A stretch of 64,000 nucleotides of DNA from Pseudomonas sp. sp1636 (lineage in GTDB: Bacteria; Pseudomonadota; Gammaproteobacteria; Pseudomonadales; Pseudomonadaceae), in the NCBI RefSeq assembly GCF_030376615.1, contig NZ_JARRAB010000005.1, forward strand, positions 62,001 to 126,000, in the 5' to 3' direction. Positions 46,172-58,488 of this stretch are shown piece by piece. The first letter of the stretch is position 1, and the number at the start of each line of letters is the position of its first letter. The notes under the pieces were generated by a model, which had not been told where the DNA came from, did no database searches, and saw only the letters and a program-made list of their open reading frames with translations. A program made the position numbers and the translations under genes.

Positions 46172-46660
46172 TCACTCCGCAATGGGCAGCGCCAGCGACT
46201 CCTTGACCTCCTCCATGACGATATAACTCTTCGACTCGCGCACATGCGGCAGCTTGAGCAGGATGTCGCCGAGCAGCTTGCGGTAGCTGGCCATCTCGTT
46301 GATCCGCGCCTTGACCAGGTAGTCGAAATCGCCGGAAACCAGGTGGCACTCCAGCACATGCGGCAGCTTGAGCACGGCGCGGCGGAACTCCTCGAAGGTG
46401 TCGCCGGACTTGTAATCCAGGCTGATCTCGACGAACACCAGCAGGCTGGCCTTGAGGTACTGCGGGTTGAGGCGGGCGTGGTAGCCCATGATGATGCCTT
46501 CGCGCTCCAGACGGCGCACTCGCTCGGTGCAGGGCGTGGTCGACAGGCCGACCCGTTCGCCCAGTTCGGTGAAGGAGATACGCCCGTCCTCCTGCAGGAA
46601 ACGCAGGATATTGCGGTCGATCTTGTCCAGCTCGCGACGGCTTTGGTGTTGGGTGCGCAT
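46172..46660 (-). CDS. lrp: Lrp-family transcriptional regulator (dad operon)
   Basis: A 162-residue leucine-responsive-type regulator. The N-terminal helix-turn-helix contains LDKIDRNILRFLQEDGRISF and VGLSTTPCTERVRRLEREG; the C-terminal half is the amino-acid-binding RAM domain. It is divergent from dadA; in P. aeruginosa the neighbouring Lrp (PA5308) activates dadAX in response to L-alanine. GGAGGGG precedes the ATG at 46660. The spacer to dadA is very AT-rich (46708-46730), typical for Lrp binding. Confidence 0.93.
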   Translation of the reverse strand: MRTQHQSRRELDKIDRNILRFLQEDGRISFTELGERVGLSTTPCTERVRRLEREGIIMGYHARLNPQYLKASLLVFVEISLDYKSGDTFEEFRRAVLKLPHVLECHLVSGDFDYLVKARINEMASYRKLLGDILLKLPHVRESKSYIVMEEVKESLALPIAE

Positions 46661-46815
46661 GGGGGATGCCCCTCCGTGTAAGCGGTTTTTGCCAAGAATT
46701 CTCGCCAAATATAGTTATATATATAGTGAAAGACACTGGCTAGTGCTCAATATACTGCGCGCATCAACGCTTAAAACAAAAAACGCCAGCGCATAGTCGT
46801 GGCGAGGAGATGACG
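46661..46815. promoter_or_regulatory. lrp-dadA divergent control region
   Basis: The 155-bp spacer has an AT-rich core (46708-46728, a run of AT steps such as ATATAGTTATATATATAG) that suits Lrp binding. TATACT at 46751-46756 is a probable -10 for dadA, 60 bp before its start. Confidence 0.5.
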
Positions 46816-48114
46816 ATGCGGGTTCTGGTACTGGGTAGCGGTGTGGTGGGTGTGGCTAGTGCTTACTACTTGGCTCGCCAAGGCTTCGAGGTGGTGGTGG
46901 TCGACCGTCAAGACGGCCCGGCCCTGGAAACCAGCTTCGCCAACGCCGGCCAGGTCTCCCCCGGTTATGCCTCGCCCTGGGCCGCCCCTGGCGTGCCGCT
47001 GAAAGCCATCAAGTGGCTGCTGCAGAAGCATGCGCCGTTGGCGATCAAGGCCACCGCCGATATCGACCAATACCTGTGGATGGCGCAGATGCTGCGCAAC
47101 TGCACCGCCAGCCGTTACGCGGTGAACAAGGAGCGCATGGTGCGCCTGTCCGAGTACAGCCGCGACTGCCTCGACGAACTGCGCGCCGAAACCGGCATCG
47201 GCTACGAAGGCCGCCGCCTGGGCACCACCCAGCTGTTCCGCACCCAGGCCCAGGTCGACAGTGCGGCCAAGGATATCGCCGTGCTCAAGCAGTCCGGCGT
47301 GCCTTTCGAACTGCTCGACCGTGAAGGCATCGCCCGCGTCGAGCCGGCCCTGGCCGGGGTCAAGCACAAGCTGGCCGGCGCCTTGCGCCTGCCCAACGAC
47401 CAGACCGGCGACTGTGAGATGTTCACCACCAAGCTGGCCGAAATGGCCAAGCAATTGGGCGTCGAATTCCGTTTCGGTCAGACCATCGAGCGCCTGGATT
47501 TCGCCGGCGACCGGATCAATGGCGTGTGGATCGACGGCAAGCTGGAAACCGCCGACCGCTACGTGCTCGCCCTCGGCAGCTACAGCCCGCAACTGCTCAA
47601 GCCGCTGGGCATTCGCGCGCCGATCTACCCGCTCAAGGGCTATTCGCTGACCGTGCCGATCACCGATGGCGACATGGCGCCGACCTCGACCATTCTCGAT
47701 GAGACCTACAAGGTCGCCATCACCCGCTTCGACAAGCGCATCCGCGTCGGCGGCATGGCCGAGATCGCCGGTTTCGACCTGAGCCTCAATCCGCGTCGCC
47801 GCGCGACCCTGGAGATGATCACCGCTGACCTCTATCCGCAAGGCGGCGACCTCAAACAGGCGGAATTCTGGACCGGCCTGCGCCCGGCCACCCCGGACGG
47901 CACGCCGATCGTCGGTGCCACCGCTTTCAGCAATTTGTTCCTCAATACCGGCCACGGCACACTGGGCTGGACCATGGCCTGCGGCTCCGGCCGTTTCCTC
48001 GCCGACCTGATGGCCAACAAGCGCCCGCAGATCAGCCGCGAGGGTCTGGATATCTTCCGTTACAGCCGTTCCCAGGAGACCGCCAAACATGTCAATCCAG
48101 CGCCTGCGCACTGA
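46816..48114 (+). CDS. dadA: D-amino acid dehydrogenase
   Basis: DadA oxidises D-alanine and other D-amino acids to 2-oxo acids at the membrane, feeding electrons to quinone. FAD loop [20 protein letters not shown] at the N-terminus; the C-terminal FAD contact is [20 protein letters not shown]. An ATG six bases upstream (46810) touches the GAGGAG ribosome site, so the second ATG is used; the product then has 432 residues, as in E. coli. Overlaps the next gene by 26 bp. Confidence 0.96.
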   Translation: MRVLVLGSGVVGVASAYYLARQGFEVVVVDRQDGPALETSFANAGQVSPGYASPWAAPGVPLKAIKWLLQKHAPLAIKATADIDQYLWMAQMLRNCTASRYAVNKERMVRLSEYSRDCLDELRAETGIGYEGRRLGTTQLFRTQAQVDSAAKDIAVLKQSGVPFELLDREGIARVEPALAGVKHKLAGALRLPNDQTGDCEMFTTKLAEMAKQLGVEFRFGQTIERLDFAGDRINGVWIDGKLETADRYVLALGSYSPQLLKPLGIRAPIYPLKGYSLTVPITDGDMAPTSTILDETYKVAITRFDKRIRVGGMAEIAGFDLSLNPRRRATLEMITADLYPQGGDLKQAEFWTGLRPATPDGTPIVGATAFSNLFLNTGHGTLGWTMACGSGRFLADLMANKRPQISREGLDIFRYSRSQETAKHVNPAPAH

Positions 48115-48439
48115 AGCCCGTTACAGCGAAATCAACATCCACCAGGGCGCGGTCTACCTGGCCGGGCAGTTGGCGGACGATTACAGCGGCGACATCGTGC
48201 AGCAGACCCGCGAGACCCTGGCCAACATCGACGCGATGCTGGCCGAGGCCGGCAGCGACAAGACGCGCCTGCTCTCGGTGACCATCTACCTGAAGGATAT
48301 GGAGCGCGACTACGCGGGCCTCAATCAGGTCTGGGACGCCTGGGTGAGCAAAGGTACGGCGCCGGGGCGCATCTGTGTCGAGGCGCGGATGTACAAGCCC
48401 GAGGTGCTGGTGGAAATGATGGTGGTGGCGGCCGTCTGA
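48089..48439 (+). CDS. RidA-family protein of the dad operon
   Basis: A 116-residue RidA-like protein, only distantly like the ridA at 22411. Recognisable: [20 protein letters not shown] and [20 protein letters not shown], in which the substrate-binding Arg of the family is kept. It starts inside dadA, so its translation is coupled to it. It probably disposes of the imine that DadA produces from D-amino acids. Confidence 0.9.
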   Translation: MSIQRLRTEARYSEINIHQGAVYLAGQLADDYSGDIVQQTRETLANIDAMLAEAGSDKTRLLSVTIYLKDMERDYAGLNQVWDAWVSKGTAPGRICVEARMYKPEVLVEMMVVAAV

Positions 48440-48470
48440 GCGCCTGACCGACCCTTTATTGTTGGCTTTT

Positions 48471-48496
48471 GCCCGGTTGTCACTCCGGGCTTTTTT
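48471..48496 (+). terminator. Terminator-like hairpin between the RidA gene and dadX
   Basis: GCCCGG-TTGTCACT-CCGGGC followed by six T, 31 bp after the RidA stop. It would reduce read-through into dadX. Confidence 0.75.
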
Positions 48497-48572
48497 AATC
48501 TGTAGTCGCTAGAACCCAGGGCGGGCCGCGCCGCCTTGTCCCCCGCTATTTCACAATAAGAAGTGCCCAGCC

Positions 48573-49646
48573 ATGCGTCCAGCCCGTGCCCTGATCGATC
48601 TGCAAGCCCTGCGCCACAACTACCGATTGGCCCGTGAAGTCAGCGGCGCCAAGGCGCTCGCGGTGATCAAGGCCGATGCTTACGGGCATGGCGCGGTGCG
48701 TTGCGCGCAGGCGCTGCAAGATCAAGCCGATGGCTTTGCCGTGGCCTGCATCGAAGAGGCGCTGCAATTGCGCGAAGCCGGCATCCGCGCGCCGATTCTG
48801 TTGCTGGAAGGGTTCTTCGAGGCCGCCGAACTGGCCCTGATCGAGCGGCACGACCTGTGGTGCGTGGTGCATGCCCTGTGGCAGGTCGAGGCCATCGAAC
48901 GGGTGGCGCTGAGCAAGCCGCTGTGCGTCTGGCTCAAGCTGGACTCGGGCATGCATCGGGTCGGTCTGTTTGCGCAGGACTACCAGGCGGCTTACCGGCG
49001 TCTGCTGGCCAGCGGTAAGGTGGCGAAAATCGTGCTGATGAGCCACTTCGCCCGTGCCGACGAGCTGGACTGCCCACGCAGCAGCGAGCAACTTGCGCTG
49101 TTCGAGCAGGCGCGCCAGGGGCTGGCGGCGGAAATCAGCCTGCGTAATTCGCCGGCCGTGCTCGGCTGGCCAGGCATCCCCAGCGACTGGGTGCGCCCCG
49201 GCATCATGCTCTACGGCGCCACGCCGTTCGAACAGGCGCAGGCCGTAGCCGCCCAGTTGCAGCCGGTGATGACCCTGGAGTCGAAGGTCATCAGCGTACG
49301 CGAACTGCCGGCCGGCGAGCCGGTTGGTTATGGCGCGGCCTTCGTCACCGAGCGGCCGACCCGGGTTGGCGTGGTCGCCCTGGGTTATGCCGACGGCTAC
49401 CCGCGGCATGCGCCGACCGGCACGCCGGTGCTGGTCGATGGCCGGTCGAGTCGGCTGATCGGCCGGGTGTCGATGGATATGCTCTGCGTCGACCTCAGCG
49501 ACCTGCCCGGCGCCGGTCTCGGCAGCCGGGTCGAGTTATGGGGCAAGAATGTCCTCGCCAGCGACGTGGCGGTCGGTGCAGGCAGCATTCCCTATCAGCT
49601 TTTCTGCAACCTGCGCCGGGTGCCGCTGCTCTATTGCGACGACTGA
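48573..49646 (+). CDS. dadX: Catabolic alanine racemase
   Basis: DadX converts L-alanine to D-alanine for oxidation by DadA. The 357-residue enzyme has the PLP Lys in [18 protein letters not shown] (about 33), the PLP phosphate Arg in [12 protein letters not shown], and the second catalytic Tyr in [17 protein letters not shown] (about 253). The C-terminal beta domain is complete ([14 protein letters not shown]). Confidence 0.97.
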   Translation: MRPARALIDLQALRHNYRLAREVSGAKALAVIKADAYGHGAVRCAQALQDQADGFAVACIEEALQLREAGIRAPILLLEGFFEAAELALIERHDLWCVVHALWQVEAIERVALSKPLCVWLKLDSGMHRVGLFAQDYQAAYRRLLASGKVAKIVLMSHFARADELDCPRSSEQLALFEQARQGLAAEISLRNSPAVLGWPGIPSDWVRPGIMLYGATPFEQAQAVAAQLQPVMTLESKVISVRELPAGEPVGYGAAFVTERPTRVGVVALGYADGYPRHAPTGTPVLVDGRSSRLIGRVSMDMLCVDLSDLPGAGLGSRVELWGKNVLASDVAVGAGSIPYQLFCNLRRVPLLYCDD

Positions 49647-49659
49647 ACGGGGCGCCGGG

Positions 49660-49728
49660 CAGTATTTGCAGTCAGGGTGTTGTAAATACTGAACGCTGTT
49701 GCGATGATACGGGCACTTTTTCCGTATC
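49660..49728. promoter_or_regulatory. Two inverted repeats in front of pauR
   Basis: CAGTATTT (49660-49667) pairs with AAATACTG (49684-49691). Further on GATACGG (49706-49712) pairs with CCGTATC (49722-49728) around GCACTTTTT. The second ends five bases before the ribosome site GAGGGGGA and would lie in the mRNA leader or at an autoregulatory operator. Either the first or both could also end dadX transcription. Confidence 0.5.
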
Positions 49729-49749
49729 TTCCCGAGGGGGACTCCAGCA

Positions 49750-50298
49750 TTGGACGTCGGTGTACGACTGCAATCCATTCGCAAACTCAAAGGCCTGTCC
49801 CAGCGTGAACTCGCCAAGCGGGCAGGTGTGACCAACAGCACCATTTCGATGATCGAGAAGAACAGCGTGAGCCCCTCGATCAGCTCGCTGAAAAAGGTCT
49901 TGGCGGGAATCCCCATGTCGTTGGTGGAGTTCTTCTCCCTGGACGCGGAGCAGGACAACCATACCCAGGTGGTCTACCGGGCGGCCGAACTCACCGATAT
50001 CCACAGTGGTGCGATCAGCATGAAACTGGTGGGCAAGACCCACCCGAATCGCGCCATCACCCTGCTCGATGAGACCTATCCGGCCGGCTCCGATACCGGC
50101 GATGACATGTACACCCACGAGGGCGAGGAAACCGGCCTGCTGGTGGAGGGGCGTCTCGAGCTGACCGTCGGCGAGGAGGTGTTCATCCTCGAAGCGGGCG
50201 ACAGCTACTACTTCGAGAGCAGCAAGCCGCACCGTTTCCGCAATCCGTTCGACCAGCCGGCGCGGCTGATCAGCGCCACCACGCCAGCGAATTTCTGA
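49750..50298 (+). CDS. pauR: Cupin-XRE transcriptional regulator PauR
   Basis: A 182-residue regulator: an N-terminal XRE-type helix-turn-helix (LQSIRKLKGLSQRELAKRAG, SPSISSLKKVL) and a C-terminal cupin sensor (YTHEGEETGLLVEGRLELTV, EAGDSYYFESSKPHRFRN). The order of neighbours and the sequence match PA5301 (PauR), repressor of polyamine catabolism genes in P. aeruginosa, and PuuR of E. coli. The start is a TTG at 49750 with GAGGGGGA eight bases upstream; no ATG is available in frame. Likely targets within the window are kauB, the transaminase and the pauB-like gene. Confidence 0.9.
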   Translation: MDVGVRLQSIRKLKGLSQRELAKRAGVTNSTISMIEKNSVSPSISSLKKVLAGIPMSLVEFFSLDAEQDNHTQVVYRAAELTDIHSGAISMKLVGKTHPNRAITLLDETYPAGSDTGDDMYTHEGEETGLLVEGRLELTVGEEVFILEAGDSYYFESSKPHRFRNPFDQPARLISATTPANF

Positions 50299-50509
50299 GT
50301 TTAGCCGCGAGTTTCAAGCCATCGGCTGCACAAGCAAGGGCAAAAAACTCGATGGCGCCTGGGCGCGCGGCGCGCGGACTCGCTTGCCGTTTGCCGCCAA
50401 TAATCCTGCGACAATCTAGGTTGTTTCAGCCTGGCAGGCTTCCCGTTATACTGTCGCCCGCTCGCGAAACCGTGGCCGCGGGCGTGACTAGCCACGATGA
50501 GGGTGTACC

Positions 50510-50926
50510 GTGAATCTGATGAAGAAAATGCTGGTAGCACCGGCTGCCGTATTGGCCCTGTGGGCAGTGACTGCTCAGGCCACGACCGATGAGGCTATCG
50601 CCGAGCGCCTGAAGCCGGTCGGTGAAGTCTGCATCATGGGCGAAGAATGCAAGGGCGTGGGCACCGTGGCCGCTGCCGCCGGCGGCGCTGCGCGGACGGC
50701 CGATGACATCATTACCAAGCACTGTGGTGCTTGCCATGTCTCTGGCGTGCTCGACGCGCCGAAGATCGGCGACAGCGCCGCCTGGCAGGCTCGCGCCACT
50801 AATGGTGTCGATGGTTTGCTGGCCAATGCCATTTCCGGCCTCAACGCCATGCCGCCGAAAGGCACCTGCAACGATTGCTCGGATGACGAGCTGCGCGCCG
50901 CCATCGAGAAGATGACCGGCCTGTAA
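50510..50926 (+). CDS. cycB: Cytochrome c5
   Basis: A 138-residue periplasmic monohaem cytochrome c. The signal peptide is KKMLVAPAAVLALWAVTAQA. The haem site CGACH is in TKHCGACHVSG (about 79), with the axial Met in GLNAMPPKGTC; a second Cys pair (CNDC) is typical of c5. GTG at 50510 has GAGGG upstream; the ATG at 50519 is an alternative. TATACT (50447-50452) is a likely -10. Confidence 0.93.
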   Translation: MNLMKKMLVAPAAVLALWAVTAQATTDEAIAERLKPVGEVCIMGEECKGVGTVAAAAGGAARTADDIITKHCGACHVSGVLDAPKIGDSAAWQARATNGVDGLLANAISGLNAMPPKGTCNDCSDDELRAAIEKMTGL

Positions 50927-50943
50927 GCGACGCCAGTCACAAG

Positions 50944-50967
50944 AAACCGCCCTCGGGCGGTTTTTTT
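50944..50967. terminator. Terminator between cycB and xpt
   Basis: AACCGCCC-TC-GGGCGGTT with seven T on the plus strand, 18 bp after cycB and 19 bp before the convergent xpt stop; it can serve both. Confidence 0.9.
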
Positions 50968-50985
50968 GTGGCCGAAGTCAGCCAT

Positions 50986-51707
<722 letters not shown>

Positions 51708-51910
51708 TGTCCCAATTATGTGTTGCATGCGCGATCTCTTGTAGGAGGCGCGACCCCGCGGCGAATGCAGCCCGCAGGGCTGCCTGCCCATCGTTTCGCG
51801 GTATAGCCAAAGCTCGCCCCGAGGTCGGGCCTCCTACGGATCGCAGGCAGTTCGCGCCTGGTGATACAACACCTAACGGGTACAGAGCCTTAAAAATGAC
51901 TCCCGGTCAT

Positions 51911-51977
51911 TTTTTATGGCCTGCCATCCCTGGCGGCCACCCTACGGGCCGTCGCTGCGCGACGTTAAAAATAGCTC
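51911..51977. repeat. Direct repeat, copy B
   Basis: Second copy of the element at 51640-51707. It starts inside the right arm of one terminator-like hairpin (51893-51915) and ends inside the left arm of the hairpin that contains the rep stop codon. Confidence 0.85.
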
Positions 51978-51981
51978 CCGG

Positions 51982-51989
<8 letters not shown>
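51967..51989 (-). terminator. Terminator overlapping the rep stop codon
   Basis: On the minus strand AAAAATAGC-CGGGA-GCTATTTTT folds into a 9-bp stem. The TAG stop of rep (51984-51982) is part of the left arm. The T-run is contained in the right arm. Confidence 0.7.
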
Positions 51990-53991
<2,002 letters not shown>

Positions 53992-54258
53992 CGGATCAAT
54001 CGCCTGGGGAGTGGGCGCGCATTTTAGCAGGACTGGGCGTTTGTGCCGCGACCGTCTGGAACTGTGGCGCAGCGCACGTAGTGGCGCTACGCCAGGCTTG
54101 GTTATTTCGTGTAATCCAGTACTCTGACGCCGCTTGTCGGGTTTTTGTCTTGAATCCAGGCTGCACCGCAGTAGCACGCGGATGTGCCTGATTAGACGCC
54201 GATTACGGCGCAACAGGGCGGAATGCCACCGACTATCTTTGAGGCCTGGGGAGGTTGA

Positions 54259-55932
54259 TTGTCCGCGCTCGACGAACCCTTGCGGTTGGTTCTGCTGGCT
54301 GATACGCCGGAATGGCCCGAGCTATTGCGCGAGCGGCTAGGCGCCTTGGGCAGTGTCTTTCCGCTGATTACCGCGCCCTCGTGGGCGGCGGCCAGCAGTC
54401 TGTTCGATACCCGGGCCAATGGCCTGCTGCTGACCACGGAGGCGCGCCGGCCCGCGCCCGGGCGTTGCCCTCTACCCATCATCTTGCTGCTGGAGGAGGA
54501 ACCCGCCGCGGCGCCTGCGGGGGTCTGCGACTGGCTGGTGCGCGACGGCCTGACGGTCGATGTGCTGCGGCGCTGCCTGCGCTATGTGGGCGAGCAGGGT
54601 CGTGTGCAAGAAACCTTGCGGCGCCTGGCCGAGCAGGATGCGCTGACCGGCATCGCCAATCGGCAGGGCTTCCAGACCCTGCTTGCCGCCCGCCTGGGCG
54701 AATGCCATGGGCGCGGCTTGGTGCTCGCGCACCTCGACCTGGACAATTTCCGCCACGCCAACGATGCCCTCGGCCACCAGGCCGGCGATCAGCTGATTCG
54801 GCAAGTGGTGGCGCGCCTCAAGGCACAGCTGCAGGGCGGCGATCAGATCGCCCGCCTGGGCAGCGACGAGTTTGCCCTGCTGCTCGATGTGCGTAGCGAT
54901 CCGCAGCGTGCATCACGCCTGGCCGAGCGCATCACCGAAGCCCTGGCCGAGCCCTATTGGGTCGATGGCGAGAGTCTGTTGATCGGCTGCAGCATGGGCC
55001 TGGCCCATGCCCGTGCCGAGGCGGAAGCTGACCCGTTGATGTGGCATGCGCATATCGCCATGCGGCAGGCCAAGAGCCAGCAGGGCTGCAGTTTCCATAT
55101 CTACGACGAGCGAACCAACCGCAACGCGCGCAGCCAGGCGGAGTTGGAAGGCCAGCTACGCCAAGCGCTACGGCGTGACGAACTGGAGCTGCATTATCAA
55201 CCGCGGCTGTGTTTGCAGACGGGGCGCATCGTTGGTCTGGAAGCGCTGGTGCGCTGGCGTCACCGCGAGCGCGGTCTGCTGGCGCCGAATGAGTTCGTGC
55301 CGCTGGCCGAGGAAAGCGGCTTGATCGTGCCCCTTGGTTACTGGGTGATTTCCCGTGCGCTGCGCGATATGCAATGGCTGCGCGGTCGCGGTCTGCCGGC
55401 TTTGCACATGGCGGTCAACCTGTCGTTCCGCCAGTTTCAGGACAGCCAGCTATTGCCGACCCTTGGTCGTTTGATCGCCGAGCGCGGAGTCGATGCACGC
55501 TGGCTGGAGTTCGAATTGACCGAGACCGCCGTGATGCGCCGCAGCGATCAGGTGCAGCAGACCATGCTGGCGCTTGGTCGGCTCGGCGTGCGTTTCTCCC
55601 TGGACGACTTCGGCACGGGGTTCTCCTCCTTCGTCCATCTCAGCAGCTTGCCGATTGCCCTGTTGAAAATCGACAAGAGCTTCGTCGGCGATATGCACCA
55701 GCGCCCGGAGAATCGTCAGTTGGTACGAGCGATGATCAACCTGGCCCACAACCTCAACCTGGAGGTGGTCGGCGAAGGCGTGGAAAACGCGGAGCAACTG
55801 GCCTTGCTGCGCGAGTTCGGCTGCGACCAAGCGCAGGGCTACCTGATCAGCAAGGCGCTCCCATTGACCGAGCTGGCGCGCTTCCTGGTGTTCGGCGTGC
55901 GCCAGCCGTTGCTCGGGTTGCTTAAGCCCTAG
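54259..55932 (+). CDS. GGDEF-EAL protein, probably a c-di-GMP phosphodiesterase
   Basis: A 557-residue protein: an N-terminal region without a recognised sensor (about 1-115), a GGDEF domain (DALTGIANRQGFQTLLAARL; the signature reads RLGSDEFALLL) and an EAL domain (VGLEALVRWRHRERGL, DDFGTGFSSFVHLSSL, VVGEGVENAEQLALLREFG). The first Gly of GGDEF is Ser, so cyclase activity is doubtful; the EAL residues look complete. It matches the place of PA5295 (ProE), a phosphodiesterase. It starts with TTG at 54259 after GGGGAGG. Confidence 0.88.
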   Translation: MSALDEPLRLVLLADTPEWPELLRERLGALGSVFPLITAPSWAAASSLFDTRANGLLLTTEARRPAPGRCPLPIILLLEEEPAAAPAGVCDWLVRDGLTVDVLRRCLRYVGEQGRVQETLRRLAEQDALTGIANRQGFQTLLAARLGECHGRGLVLAHLDLDNFRHANDALGHQAGDQLIRQVVARLKAQLQGGDQIARLGSDEFALLLDVRSDPQRASRLAERITEALAEPYWVDGESLLIGCSMGLAHARAEAEADPLMWHAHIAMRQAKSQQGCSFHIYDERTNRNARSQAELEGQLRQALRRDELELHYQPRLCLQTGRIVGLEALVRWRHRERGLLAPNEFVPLAEESGLIVPLGYWVISRALRDMQWLRGRGLPALHMAVNLSFRQFQDSQLLPTLGRLIAERGVDARWLEFELTETAVMRRSDQVQQTMLALGRLGVRFSLDDFGTGFSSFVHLSSLPIALLKIDKSFVGDMHQRPENRQLVRAMINLAHNLNLEVVGEGVENAEQLALLREFGCDQAQGYLISKALPLTELARFLVFGVRQPLLGLLKP

Positions 55933-55948
55933 CGCGGTTCGCGCTCTG

Positions 55949-56016
55949 GTAGCCCGGATGCAATCCGGGGGCGGTCTCATGGACGCCACCGATGCCCCGG
56001 ATTTCACCCGGGCTAC
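55949..56016. repeat. REP-like palindrome between convergent genes
   Basis: GTAGCCCGGATGCAATCCGG plus G (55949-55969) and CCCGGATTTCACCCGGGCTA plus C (55996-56016) are arms of an imperfect inverted repeat with a 26-bp spacer. The left arm is identical to that at 51580. Confidence 0.8.
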
Positions 56017-56026
56017 AAAAGACCGC

Positions 56027-57412
56027 TTACGCCAAACACGCCTGTTTAGCGGCGTGCGCCGGCCGCAGCAGGCGTGCGCTTTTCCACTCGAAACCCAGGC
56101 TCAGGCCGACGGCCGCGCCAGCCAGGCCACTGGCCAAGCCCCACCATACGCCTTGCGCGCCCCAGCCCAGCGGGAAGGCCAGTAACCAGGCCAGCGGCGC
56201 GCCGATCAGCCAGTAGCAGGCGAGGCCGACGAAGAAGGTGGTCTTGGCGTCCTTGAGGCCACGAATGGCGCCCATGGCGATGGTCTGGATGCCGTCGAAG
56301 AACTCGAACCAGGCGGCAATCGCCAGCAGGCTTATAGCCAGGGCCGTCACCTCGGCGTAGGCCGGATCGCGGCGGTCGAGAAACAAGCCCACCACCCACT
56401 GCGGCGCCAGCCAGAACAGCGCGGCGAAGCCGAGCATGCAGGCCGCGCCCAGGCCGATACCCAGACGCCCGGCGCGGCGGGCCTCGAGCAGGCGGCCGGC
56501 GCCGAAGTGCTGGCCGATGCGGAAGGTCACCGCGTAGGACAACCCCACCGGCACCATGAAGGCCACGTACACCGACATGATCGCAATCTGATGCGCGGCC
56601 AGTTGCAGGCTGCCGAGCGCGCCCATGCACAGCGCGGCGAAGGCGAACAGGCCGGACTCCACCGCATAGGTACCGCCAATCGGCAGGCCCAGGCGCAGCA
56701 ATTCGTTCAACTCATTCCAGCGCGGGCGCAGCAGGCCGCACCCCAGCGGGTAGCCGGCATAGGCGCGGTGGCGCAACACATGCCAGGCCAGCAGCAACGC
56801 CATGGCATTCATCACCAGCGCGGTGACCAGGCCGATACCGGCCAGGCCCAGGTGCGGCAGGCCGAACCAGCCCTCGATCAGCGCGTAGTTGAGGATCAGG
56901 TTGGCCAGCGCGCCGCCGATGCTGATCGCCATCACTGGGCCGGGGCGGCCGATCGCGCTGGTAAAACCGCGCAGCGCCATAAAGCTCATATAGCCGGGCA
57001 GGGCGAACACCAGCGTGGCGAGAAACTGCAGGGCGCCGCTGACGTTTTCCGGCAACTGACCAAAATACAGGAGCGCCGGCTCGAGGTGCCACAGGCTCAC
57101 TCCGGCCAGTAACGCCAGCCCCCAGCCCAGCCACAGGCCGTTCTGGGTCAGGCGGGTGACGCCGGCCGCATCCCCGGCGCCGTGACGGATGGCCACCAGG
57201 TTGCCGACCGCGGCGATCACGCCGACGCAGAAGATCGACACGAAGGAATAGCTGGCCGCGCCCAGGCCGCCGCCGGCCAGAGCCTGCGGGCCGAGCAGGC
57301 CCATCATCACGGTGTCGGTAAAGACCATCAGCACATGCGCCAGCTGGGCGGCGATCAGTGGGCCGGCCAGGCGTAGGATGGCGCCGAGTTCGTTGCGAAG
57401 GGCATGCGGCAT
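56027..57412 (-). CDS. MATE-family multidrug efflux protein
   Basis: A 461-residue MATE (NorM-type) Na+ or H+ antiporter with about 12 hydrophobic segments. Typical parts are ILRLAGPLIAAQLAHVLMVF (first segment), DTVMMGLLGPQALAGGGLGA and the second-half equivalent ESGLFAFAALCMGALGSLQL. Full length for the family. Convergent with the GGDEF-EAL gene and divergent from the LysR gene at 57538. Confidence 0.92.
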   Translation of the reverse strand: MPHALRNELGAILRLAGPLIAAQLAHVLMVFTDTVMMGLLGPQALAGGGLGAASYSFVSIFCVGVIAAVGNLVAIRHGAGDAAGVTRLTQNGLWLGWGLALLAGVSLWHLEPALLYFGQLPENVSGALQFLATLVFALPGYMSFMALRGFTSAIGRPGPVMAISIGGALANLILNYALIEGWFGLPHLGLAGIGLVTALVMNAMALLLAWHVLRHRAYAGYPLGCGLLRPRWNELNELLRLGLPIGGTYAVESGLFAFAALCMGALGSLQLAAHQIAIMSVYVAFMVPVGLSYAVTFRIGQHFGAGRLLEARRAGRLGIGLGAACMLGFAALFWLAPQWVVGLFLDRRDPAYAEVTALAISLLAIAAWFEFFDGIQTIAMGAIRGLKDAKTTFFVGLACYWLIGAPLAWLLAFPLGWGAQGVWWGLASGLAGAAVGLSLGFEWKSARLLRPAHAAKQACLA

Positions 57413-57537
57413 GATGAGTATCGCTCAGTAAGAGGACTTGCCCGGGCAGGCCAGGGGCGCGGAGAATGGCGCCATTCTCTGGGGTTATCCGCACCCGCAC
57501 AAAAGGAAAAAACCGATGCCTGGCATGATTAATCCTC

Positions 57538-58464
57538 ATGGATAAACAGCGTCGCCTAGCGCCGCTGTATGCCTTGCGCGCCTTCGAGGCTGCGGCCCGG
57601 CACGGCTCCTTCACCCGCGCCGCCGACGAACTGGCCATCACCCAGAGCGCGGTGAGCCATCACGTGCGCACCCTCGAAGAGCACTTCGCCTGCCGCCTGT
57701 TCGAGCGGCGCGGGCGCAGCCTGCAATTGACCGAGCCGGCGCGCTTGCTGCTGCCCGGCCTGCGCGAGGGTTTCGATGCCCTGGAGCGGGCCTGCACCAC
57801 CCTGCGTGCCGACGATGCGATCCTGCGCCTGAAGGCGCCCTCGACCCTGACCATGCGTTGGCTGTTGCCACGCTTGTCGCGTTTTCGTTTGCACAACAGC
57901 GATATCGAGGTGCAGTTGACCAGCGCCTGGATGGACGTGGACAAAGTCGACTTTCTGCATGAGCCGTTCGACTGCGCCGTGTTGTTGAGCCGCGGCGAAT
58001 TCCCGGACGACTGGGGCAGCGCGCTGCTGTTCGCCGAATGGCTGATCCCGGTCTGCGCGCCCGAGGCAGTCCAGGACGATCCCTGGGATCTGCTTCGGCT
58101 GCAAGGTGCCGAACTGCTGCACCCGACCCCGGATCGGCGCGACTGGCGGCAGTGGTTGCAGGCGATGAACCTGAGCGAGCAGGTGCCGCTCAAGGGCGGC
58201 CAGGTGTTCGACACCCTGGAACTGGGCATGGTCGCCGCCGCGCGCGGTTACGGCGTGTCGATCGGCGATCTGGTGATGGTCGCCGAGGATGTCGCCCAAG
58301 GCCGCCTCGGCCTACCCTGGCCCTGCGCGGTGCCCAGCGGCAGTAGCTATTACCTGGTCTGGCCCAAGGCGCGGCGGGGGCAGGAACGTTACCAGCGCTT
58401 GCGCGATTATCTGCTTGGCGAGGTGGCGGCGATGCAGTTGCCGCAGGTGCAGCGACTCGGCTGA
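57538..58464 (+). CDS. LysR-type regulator, GcvA-like
   Basis: A 308-residue LysR-type regulator. The helix-turn-helix is LYALRAFEAAARHGSFTRAA...AITQSAVSHHVRTLEEHF. The C-terminal domain carries WLLPRLSRFRLHNSDIEVQL, typical of the GcvA/AmpR-like branch. It is divergent from the MATE pump and separated from it by 125 bp, so it may control the pump; the target is not established. Confidence 0.88.
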   Translation: MDKQRRLAPLYALRAFEAAARHGSFTRAADELAITQSAVSHHVRTLEEHFACRLFERRGRSLQLTEPARLLLPGLREGFDALERACTTLRADDAILRLKAPSTLTMRWLLPRLSRFRLHNSDIEVQLTSAWMDVDKVDFLHEPFDCAVLLSRGEFPDDWGSALLFAEWLIPVCAPEAVQDDPWDLLRLQGAELLHPTPDRRDWRQWLQAMNLSEQVPLKGGQVFDTLELGMVAAARGYGVSIGDLVMVAEDVAQGRLGLPWPCAVPSGSSYYLVWPKARRGQERYQRLRDYLLGEVAAMQLPQVQRLG

Positions 58465-58488
58465 CTGCGCCGATGCGGCGGCGCAGCC

